From NCBI GenBank assembly GCA_020248915.1, contig JADCGP010000015.1, positions 62,001 to 126,000 of the forward strand: 64,000 nt of DNA. Reading direction: 5' to 3'. Below the pieces are notes generated by a model, which was not told the DNA's origin, made no database searches, and saw only the letters and a list, made by a program, of their open reading frames with translations. Below are positions 26,799 to 33,131 of the stretch, piece by piece; the stretch's first letter is position 1; the number at the start of each line of letters is the position of its first letter. This DNA comes from Rubrivivax sp. (lineage in GTDB: Bacteria; Pseudomonadota; Gammaproteobacteria; Burkholderiales; Burkholderiaceae_C). Both the position numbers and the translations under genes were made by a program.

Positions 26799-27875
26799 TC
26801 AGTGCGGGAAGGGCCACAGGCGCAGCTTCTCCTTGCCGATGGACCACAGGCGCGCCAGTCCGTGCGGCTCGACGATCAGGAAGAACACGATCAGCGCGCC
26901 GAAGATCATGAACTCGGTGTGCGCGACGGCGGCGGTGCTGATCGTCACGCCGACCAACGCGCCGAGCGCGGGAAGTGCCTGGTTCAGGAAGATCGGCAGC
27001 ACGACGATGAAGGCCGCGCCGAAGAAGCTGCCCATGATCGACCCGAGGCCGCCGATGATGATCATGAACAGCAGCTGGAACGAGCGGTCGATCGAGAACG
27101 CCGCCGGCTCCCAGGCGCCGAGGTGCACGAAGCCCCACAGCGCGCCGGCGACGCCGACGATGAACGAGCTGACGGCGAAGGCCGTGAGCTTGGCGTACAC
27201 CGGGCGGATGCCGATCACCGCCGCAGCGACGTCCATGTCGCGGATCGCCATCCACTCGCGGCCGATGTGGCTGCGCACCAGGTTCTTCGCCAGCATCGCG
27301 AACACGATGGCGATGCCCAGGCACAGCAGGTACTTCTCGTGCGGGGTGTCGATCTTCCAGCCGAGCAGAGACAGCCCGGACACGCTGACCGAGCCCGAGG
27401 CGGAATCGTTGGTGAACCACTTGATGCGCAGGAAGGCCCAGTCGCAGAAGAACTGGGCCGCCAGCGTCGCGACGGCGAGGTACAGCCCCTTGATGCGCAG
27501 CGACGGGATGCCGAACAGCACGCCGACGGCGGCGGAGAACGCGCCTCCGAGCAGGATCGCCAGCAGCATCGGCATGCCGTCGATGCGGACGAACAGGTTG
27601 TAGGCCGCGTAGGCGCCGACCGCCATGAAGGCACCGGTGCCCAGGGAGATCTGGCCGCAGTAGCCGACCAGGATGTTCAGGCCGAGCGCGGCCAGGGCCA
27701 GGATCAGGAACGGGATGAGGATCGCGCGGAACATGTACTCGTCGGCCAGCAGCGGCACGGCGAACACGGCGAAGGCGAGCAGCAACGCGATGCCGATGCG
27801 GTCCTGCGCGATCGGGAAGACCTGCAGGTCGCTGGTGTAGCTGGTCTTGAACTGGCCGTTCTCGCGGTAGAGCAT
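26799..27875 (-). CDS. livM: ABC transporter permease, LivM-like
   Basis: The 358-residue permease has about eight to ten membrane helices and the LivM signatures GLNILVGYCGQISLGTGAFMAVGAYAAYNL and GREWMAIRDMDVAAAVIGIRPVYAKLTAFAVSSF (the EAA-like loop contacting the ATPases), followed by IIIGGLGSIMGSFFGAAFIVVLP. It starts 16 bases after the livH stop. An N-terminal cytoplasmic segment of about 25 residues precedes the first helix. Confidence 0.93.
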   Translation of the reverse strand: MLYRENGQFKTSYTSDLQVFPIAQDRIGIALLLAFAVFAVPLLADEYMFRAILIPFLILALAALGLNILVGYCGQISLGTGAFMAVGAYAAYNLFVRIDGMPMLLAILLGGAFSAAVGVLFGIPSLRIKGLYLAVATLAAQFFCDWAFLRIKWFTNDSASGSVSVSGLSLLGWKIDTPHEKYLLCLGIAIVFAMLAKNLVRSHIGREWMAIRDMDVAAAVIGIRPVYAKLTAFAVSSFIVGVAGALWGFVHLGAWEPAAFSIDRSFQLLFMIIIGGLGSIMGSFFGAAFIVVLPIFLNQALPALGALVGVTISTAAVAHTEFMIFGALIVFFLIVEPHGLARLWSIGKEKLRLWPFPH

Positions 27876-27891
27876 CGTCGTTCCCCTGGCC

Positions 27892-28821
27892 CTACACGCG
27901 GTCGATGATCTTCTCGCCGAACAGGCCCTGGGGCCTGACGAGGAGGACGAACAGCACGAGCACGTAGCCGAACCAGATCTCGATGCCGCCGCCGATCTTG
28001 CTGCCGATGTAGACCTCGGCGAGCTTCTCGCCGACGCCGATGATCAGCCCGCCGATGATCGCGCCGGGCACGCTGGTCAGGCCCCCGAGGATGACCACCG
28101 GCAGCGCCTTCAGGGCCACCAGCGCCAGCGAGAACTGCACCCCGAGCTTGCTGCCCCAGATGATGCCGGCGACCAGCGCGACGAAGCCAGCGACGCTCCA
28201 GACGATGACCCAGATGCGGTCGAGCGGGATGCCGATGCTCTGCGCGGCCTGGTGGTCGTCGGCCACCGCGCGCAGCGCACGGCCGGTGCTGGTGTACTGG
28301 AAGAAGAGGGACAGCAGGATCACCAGCGCGGCGGCGATGACGGCAGCGTACAGGTCCTCCTTGTTGACCAGCACGCCGCCCTGGAAGGTGCCCTCGAGCA
28401 GGAACAGCGGGTCCTTCGGCAGGCCGACGTCGATCTTGTAGATGTCGCTGCCGAAGACCGTCTGCCCGAAGCCGTCGAGGAAGTAGGTGATGCCGAGCGT
28501 GGCCATCAGCAGCGTGATGCCTTCCTGGTTGACGAGCTTGCCGAGCACCAGCCGCTCGATCAGCCAGGCCACCGCGACCATCAGCGCCATCGCGGCCACG
28601 AAGGCCATCACGTTGGCCAGCACCTTGCTGTCGAATTTGAGCAGCTCGGGGAACCACTCCGAGAAGCGCGCCATCGCGAGCGCGGCGAACAGCACCATCG
28701 CGCCCTGTGCGAAGTTGAACACGCCGCTCGCCTTGAAGATCAGCACGAAGCCGAGCGCGATCAGCGAATAGAGCATGCCGGCCATCAGGCCGCCGATCAC
28801 GGTTTCGAGGAAGAAGCCCAT
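27892..28821 (-). CDS. livH: ABC transporter permease, LivH-like
   Basis: The 309-residue permease begins MGFFLETVIGGLMAGMLYSLIALGFVLIFKASGVFNFAQGAM, a typical LivH start. It has about eight membrane helices and the ATPase-contact loop GRALRAVADDHQAAQSIGIPLDR, with LTSVPGAIIGGLIIGVGEKL near the end. The start codon is preceded by an 18-codon leader ORF that repeats the first 11 codons of livH (see 28827-28883); its stop lies five bases before this ATG. Confidence 0.94.
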   Translation of the reverse strand: MGFFLETVIGGLMAGMLYSLIALGFVLIFKASGVFNFAQGAMVLFAALAMARFSEWFPELLKFDSKVLANVMAFVAAMALMVAVAWLIERLVLGKLVNQEGITLLMATLGITYFLDGFGQTVFGSDIYKIDVGLPKDPLFLLEGTFQGGVLVNKEDLYAAVIAAALVILLSLFFQYTSTGRALRAVADDHQAAQSIGIPLDRIWVIVWSVAGFVALVAGIIWGSKLGVQFSLALVALKALPVVILGGLTSVPGAIIGGLIIGVGEKLAEVYIGSKIGGGIEIWFGYVLVLFVLLVRPQGLFGEKIIDRV

Positions 28822-28883
28822 GTGTTTCAGGCGGCCTGCGGGGAGGTCCTGCCGCCGATCACCGTTTCGAGGAAGAAGCCCAT
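28789..28883. repeat. Direct repeat of 33 bp at the livH start
   Basis: The copies are 28789-28821 (true livH start) and 28851-28883 (leader copy). They differ at one position, G at 28801 against C at 28863. The repeat unit is the livH initiation region itself, not a mobile element, and the spacer of 29 bases is unique. Confidence 0.9.
28827..28883 (-). other. 18-codon leader ORF duplicating the start of livH
   Basis: The minus strand reads MGFFLETVIGGRTSPQAA and stops at 28827. Its first 33 bases (28883-28851) are a copy of the first 33 bases of livH (28821-28789) with a single difference, a tandem-type duplication 62 bases apart. The stop is five bases before the livH ATG, so terminating ribosomes could re-initiate there. 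It may simply be a recent duplication, or it may modulate livH translation. The true livH start could be confused with this copy in automated annotation. Confidence 0.75.
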
Positions 28884-28895
28884 TGCCGCTGCCGC

Positions 28896-29756
28896 TCAGT
28901 GCGAAGTGCCGAGATAGGCGCTGATCACGTCCGGGTTGGCGCGCACCTCGTCGGGCGTGCCGTCGCCGATCTTCCTGCCGTAGTCGAGCACGACGACGCG
29001 GTCGGAGATGTCCATCACGACCCCCATGTCGTGTTCGATCAGCACGATCGTCGTGCCGTACTCGTCGTTGACGTCCAGGATGAAGCGGCTCATGTCCTGC
29101 TTCTCCTCGACGTTCATGCCCGCCATCGGCTCGTCGAGCAGCAGCACCTGCGGCTCCATCGCCAGCGCCCGGCCGAGGTCGACGCGCTTCTGCAGGCCGT
29201 AGGGCAGGCGACCCACCGGCGTCTTGCGGTAGGCCTGGATCTCGAGGAAGTCGATGATCCTCTCGACCACCTCGCGGTGCTCGGACTCCTCGCGCTCGGC
29301 CCCCGACCACCACGGGTTGCGGAAGGCCTGCTGCAGGATGTTGGTGCGCATCTTCAGGTTGCGGCCCGACATGATGTTGTCGAGCACGCTCATGCCCTTG
29401 AACAGCGCCAGGTTCTGGAACGTGCGGGCCACGCCCATCTCGGCGACCTCGCGGCTGTTCATGTGGTCGAAGGTGCGGCCGCGGAAGGTGATCCGGCCCT
29501 CCTGCGGCGTGTACACGCCGTTGATGCAGTTGAGCATCGAGCTCTTGCCGGCGCCATTGGGGCCGATGATGGCCCGCACCTCGTGCTCGCGCACGTCGAA
29601 GCTGATGTCGGTGAGAGCCTTCACGCCGCCGAAGCGCAGCGAGATGTTGCTGACCTCGAGCACGACCTCGCCCTGGCGGCGGCGGCGCGCGCCGGGCACG
29701 GCGGCAGGATCGGCCGCTGCAGCGGCGGTCGGGCCGACGGCGGTGTCGGCGCTCAT
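28896..29756 (-). CDS. livG: ABC transporter ATPase, LivG-like
   Basis: The 286-residue ATPase has Walker A (IIGPNGAGKSSMLNCINGVY), signature (LPYGLQKRVDLGRAL) and Walker B (QVLLLDEPMAGMNVEEKQDMSRFI), with the H-loop VLIEHDMGVV. The signature serine-glycine is replaced by YGLQ, as is common in LivG-type proteins. The first 30 residues are Ala/Pro-rich and dispensable-looking. The ATG at 29756 overlaps the ligase stop (ATGA), so the acyl-CoA ligase and LivG are translationally coupled. Confidence 0.94.
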   Translation of the reverse strand: MSADTAVGPTAAAAADPAAVPGARRRRQGEVVLEVSNISLRFGGVKALTDISFDVREHEVRAIIGPNGAGKSSMLNCINGVYTPQEGRITFRGRTFDHMNSREVAEMGVARTFQNLALFKGMSVLDNIMSGRNLKMRTNILQQAFRNPWWSGAEREESEHREVVERIIDFLEIQAYRKTPVGRLPYGLQKRVDLGRALAMEPQVLLLDEPMAGMNVEEKQDMSRFILDVNDEYGTTIVLIEHDMGVVMDISDRVVVLDYGRKIGDGTPDEVRANPDVISAYLGTSH

Positions 29757-31699
29757 GCGGCCTGCCTCAGCGCGGGCAGCACCTTCGCGTCGACGATCTT
29801 CAGCGTCGCCGACACCTTCCCGGTGCGCCCGTCCTCGAACCGGACGGCGGTCTCGATGTACTGCTCGGTGCGGCCGCCGTACATCGCGTCGAGCAGCGCC
29901 TGGTACTTGTCGCCGATGTAGCCGCGGCGGACCTTGCGCGTGCGGGTCAGCTCGCCGTCGTCGGCGTCGAGTTCCTTGTGCAGCACCAGGAAGCGGCTGA
30001 CCTGGCTGCCGGCCAGCTTGGCGTCGGCCGCGAGGTCGGCATTGACCTTCTCGACGCACTCCCGCACCAGCTCGAGCACCTCGGGCTTGCCCGCGAGGTC
30101 GACGTATCCCGCGTAGGGCAGGTTGCGCCGCTCGGCCCAGTTGCCCACGGCCTCGAAGTCGATGTTGACGAAGGCGCAGACCTTCTCGCGCCGGTCGCCG
30201 AAGGCCACCGCCTCCTTGATGAAGGGGAAGAACTTCAGCTTGTTCTCGACGTACTTCGGCGCGAACATCGCGCCGTCGTTCGGGCCGCCGAGCAGGCGGC
30301 CGACGTCCTTGGCGCGGTCGATGATCTTCAGGTGGCCGCCGGCGTCGATGAAGCCGGCGTCGCCGGTGTGGTACCAGCCCTCGGCGTCCTTGACCTCGGC
30401 GGTGGCCTCCGGGTTCTTGTAGTACTCCTTCAGCAGCCCGGCGCTGCGCACCAGGATCTCGCCGGAGTCGGCGAGCCTGATCTCGACGCCCTCGATCGGC
30501 ACGCCCACCGTGTCGGCGCGCACCTCGTGGTCGGGCTGCAGGCAGACGAACACCGCGGTCTCGGTGCTGCCGTACAGCTGCTTCAGGTTGACGCCGATCG
30601 AGCGGTAGAAGGTGAACAGGTCGGGGCCGATCGCCTCGCCCGCCGTGTAGGCCACCCGCACGCGCGACAGCCCCAGCGTGTTGCGCAGCGGGCCGTAGAC
30701 GAGCAGGTTGCCCAGGCCGTAGGCGATGCGGTCGGCCAGGCCGACGGCCTTGCCGTCCATGATCTGCGGCCCGACGCGGCGCGCGACCTCCATCGCGCGG
30801 CCGAACAGCCAGCGCTTGATCCGCCCGGCGTCCTCCATCCGGATCGTCACGCTGGTGAGCAGCCCCTCGAACACGCGCGGCGGCGCGAAGTAGTAGGTGG
30901 GGCCGATCTCCTTCAGGTCGATCATGACCGTGCTGGCGCTTTCCGGGCAGTTGACCACGTAGCCGCAGGCCAGCCACTGCGCATAGCTGAAGATGTTCTG
31001 CCCGATCCAGGCCGGCGGCAGGTAGGCGAGGACCTCCTCGCGCTCGGTCAGCTTGTCGAAGCGCGCACCGGCCCCGGCGCGGTCGAGCAGCGTGCGGTGC
31101 GTGTGCACGACGCCCTTCGGGTTGCCCGTGGTGCCGCTGGTGAAGAACATCGCCGCCACGTCGTCGGGCCGCGCCGCCTGCACCTGGCCGTCGAAGAAGC
31201 CGGGGTGCGCGGCGCCGTGCGCGCGCCCGGCCTCGACCAGCGCGTCGAGCGACTCGAGCCCCGGCTCGGCGTAGTTGCGCAGTCCGCGCGGGTTGTCGTA
31301 CCAGATGCGGGCGAGCGGGGGGTGCCCGGCGCGCACCTCGAGCATCTTGTCGACCTGCTCCTGGTCCTCGACGATGGCCATGCGCACCTCGGCGTTGCGC
31401 GCCGGGAACAGGTACTCGGCCGCGGCTGCGTCCTGGTACAGCGGCACGGGCACGGCGCCGAGCGACTGCACCGCCAGCATCGACGCATACAGCCTCGGCC
31501 GGTTCTCGCCGACCACGACCACGTGGTCGGCGCGCCGCACGCCGGCCTGCGCCAGCCCGCAGGCCAGATCGCGCACCAGCACCGCGAGCTGCGCCCAGGT
31601 GGTGGTCTGCCAGATGCCGTACACCTTCTCGCGCAGCGCCGGAGCCGTCGGCCGCTTGGCGGCATGCTCGAGCATCAATCGCGGGAAGGTCGTCTGCAC
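29753..31699 (-). CDS. AMP-dependent acyl-CoA synthetase (long-chain/FadD15-like)
   Basis: The adenylate-forming enzyme shows the P-loop MFFTSGTTGNPKGVVHTH, YGSTETAVFVCLQ, the hinge/lysine region YHTGDAGFIDAGGHLKIIDRAKD and a C-terminal EYIETA-like lid. It is the first gene of the Liv operon and overlaps livG by four bases. The ORF track starts at 31795, but AGGAGA lies seven bases before a GTG at 31699, giving MQTTFPRLMLEHAAKRPTAPALREKVYGIWQTTTW, the usual family start (648 residues). The adjacent GTG at 31702 is also possible. It probably activates the imported acid with CoA. Confidence 0.88.
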   Translation of the reverse strand: MQTTFPRLMLEHAAKRPTAPALREKVYGIWQTTTWAQLAVLVRDLACGLAQAGVRRADHVVVVGENRPRLYASMLAVQSLGAVPVPLYQDAAAAEYLFPARNAEVRMAIVEDQEQVDKMLEVRAGHPPLARIWYDNPRGLRNYAEPGLESLDALVEAGRAHGAAHPGFFDGQVQAARPDDVAAMFFTSGTTGNPKGVVHTHRTLLDRAGAGARFDKLTEREEVLAYLPPAWIGQNIFSYAQWLACGYVVNCPESASTVMIDLKEIGPTYYFAPPRVFEGLLTSVTIRMEDAGRIKRWLFGRAMEVARRVGPQIMDGKAVGLADRIAYGLGNLLVYGPLRNTLGLSRVRVAYTAGEAIGPDLFTFYRSIGVNLKQLYGSTETAVFVCLQPDHEVRADTVGVPIEGVEIRLADSGEILVRSAGLLKEYYKNPEATAEVKDAEGWYHTGDAGFIDAGGHLKIIDRAKDVGRLLGGPNDGAMFAPKYVENKLKFFPFIKEAVAFGDRREKVCAFVNIDFEAVGNWAERRNLPYAGYVDLAGKPEVLELVRECVEKVNADLAADAKLAGSQVSRFLVLHKELDADDGELTRTRKVRRGYIGDKYQALLDAMYGGRTEQYIETAVRFEDGRTGKVSATLKIVDAKVLPALRQAA

Positions 31700-31796
31700 C
31701 ACTCGTCTCCTGAAGGGCGGCGTGGCGCGCACGCGAACGGGCGCACCCACCGGCTTGCGGCGGAGCGCGATTCTTGCAGCGGTCTTTGACGCCATG

Positions 31797-31814
31797 TTGT
31801 CGTTGAAACGACAA
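31797..31814. promoter_or_regulatory. Perfect palindrome, candidate operator for the Crp/Fnr-type regulator
   Basis: TTGTCGTTGAAACGACAA is an exact inverted repeat (8 + 2 + 8). It lies in the 147-base divergent region, 32 bases before the regulator ATG and about 100 bases before the ligase start. Crp/Fnr proteins bind symmetric sites with half-sites of the TTGTx or TGTGA kind. The position suggests autoregulation and control of the acid-uptake operon. Confidence 0.6.
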
Positions 31815-31846
31815 TCTGCGGGTTAGCACTGACAGGCATTCCACCG

Positions 31847-32593
31847 ATGAGCAAGGCACAGGCGGCAGCCCGCGGAAGCGCTGCCCCGCGCAGCGGGCTG
31901 CTCGCGGCGCGGTCGCGCCGCGCCACCGCGGACGAGCTCGCCGGCATCCCGTGGCTCGCTCGCCTGGACGCGGCAGAGCGGTCGCGGGTGCGCGACGACC
32001 TGCGCGTGGTCCCCGTGGAGGCGGGCGAGTACGTCTGCCGCATCGGCCGGCCGGTCACCTACTGGTTCGGCGTGCTCGATGGCCTGCTGAAGATGAGCAA
32101 CGACAGCGCGCTCGGCATGCCGATCACCTTCACCGGCATGCCGCCCGGGGGCTGGTTCGGCGAGGGCACCGTGCTCAAGCGCGAGGTCTACCGCTACAAC
32201 ATCCAGGCCCTGCGGCGCAGCGTGGTCGCAGGCATCGGTGCCGACACCTTCCACTGGCTCGTCGACCGTAGCCTGGGCTTCAACCGCTTCGTGCTGGACC
32301 AGCTCAACGAGCGGCTCGGGCAGTTCATCGCCGCGCGCGAGATCGACCGCCTGACGCACCCCGACGAGCGCGTCGCGCGCAGCCTCGCGGCGCTGTTCCA
32401 CCCGCTGCTCTACCCGGGCGTGGGCGAACTGCTCCGGATCACGCAGCAGGAGCTCGGCTACCTCGTCGGCCTCAGCCGGCAGCGCACCAACGAGGCGCTG
32501 GCGGCGCTGCAGCGTGCGCGGCTGATCCGGGTGGAGTACGGGGGGGTGAGGGTGCTCGACAGGGAGCGGTTGAGGGTGTATCGGGTGGGGTGA
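31847..32593 (+). CDS. Crp/Fnr-family transcriptional regulator
   Basis: The 248-residue protein has an N-terminal cyclic-nucleotide-binding-like beta barrel (about 35-150: VVPVEAGEYVCRIGRPVTYWFGVLDGLLKMS ... PPGGWFGEGTVLKREVYRYNIQAL) and a C-terminal winged helix (ITQQELGYLVGLSRQRTNEALAALQRARLIRVEYGGVRVLDRERL). It has no N-terminal cysteine cluster, so it is not an oxygen-sensing Fnr. It is divergent from the acyl-CoA ligase/Liv operon across a palindrome and is the obvious candidate regulator, possibly sensing the CoA ester or another small molecule. Confidence 0.9.
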   Translation: MSKAQAAARGSAAPRSGLLAARSRRATADELAGIPWLARLDAAERSRVRDDLRVVPVEAGEYVCRIGRPVTYWFGVLDGLLKMSNDSALGMPITFTGMPPGGWFGEGTVLKREVYRYNIQALRRSVVAGIGADTFHWLVDRSLGFNRFVLDQLNERLGQFIAAREIDRLTHPDERVARSLAALFHPLLYPGVGELLRITQQELGYLVGLSRQRTNEALAALQRARLIRVEYGGVRVLDRERLRVYRVG

Positions 32594-33131
32594 GGGTTCG
32601 TGCTGGGGTCTGCGGCCTGGCGTCCTGCTTGCTCTTGTGTCGGGGCGGGTGCGGGTCTCGCCCCTGCGGGGCGGGCGGCCGGGTCTCGCCCCGGCGGGCG
32701 ACCTACTTTCTTTGCTGGTGCAAAGAAAGTAGGCAAAGAAACACCCGGGATGTCTTGGGGAGTGTGTCTCGCTTCGGGGGCAGTGCGCATGGCACCTGCG
32801 CGCTTCGGGACTCGAACACCTCAGTGAGACCGCCGCGCGACACGGGCGCTCGAAAGTTCGGGGCCGTCGCCGTGCGTGCGGGCGGACGATGGCTTCACGG
32901 CGCAACGGCGCAACGGCGCGACAGCCCGACGGGTCCGAACTGTCGAGCGCAGCCCGAGCACTCCGACGTGTCGAGGGTGTTTGCCCGCCATCCCAGCGAG
33001 CGCCCTGAGGACCGCGTCCGAAGCGAGCCCCCGTGACCGGGCATCCACGTGTTTCTCTGCCCCGCCACCTAAACTCCTCCCGTCCCCGCGGACCCTGCCC
33101 CCCCGCCAACGCCCCCGCCCCCGGAGCCACC
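32594..33131. other. 538-base intergenic region with a T-rich hairpin repeat
   Basis: No ORF here has convincing coding character; the small ORFs in the track are shadows. The region contains a long hairpin (32702-32733) and sequences such as CGGGTGCGGGTCTCGCCCC that look like degenerate intergenic repeats. No tRNA or promoter could be identified with certainty; a promoter for the M16 peptidase gene should lie near its right end. Confidence 0.5.
32702..32733. repeat. 14-bp stem hairpin (CTACTTTCTTTGC family) intergenic element
   Basis: CCTACTTTCTTTGC, loop TGGT, GCAAAGAAAGTAGG form a perfect 14-bp stem. Its AT-rich composition stands out in this very GC-rich genome. I recall elements of this kind scattered in intergenic regions of several Burkholderiales (Rubrivivax/Acidovorax-type) chromosomes. 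It lies about 110 bases after the regulator gene and could terminate it, or may be a dispersed palindromic element. Confidence 0.65.

Noticed and set aside
32800-32835. TTCGAGTCCC-like string on the minus strand resembling a tRNA T-loop
   Set aside because: The flanking bases do not form a T-stem, and no acceptor, D or anticodon arms could be built around it.
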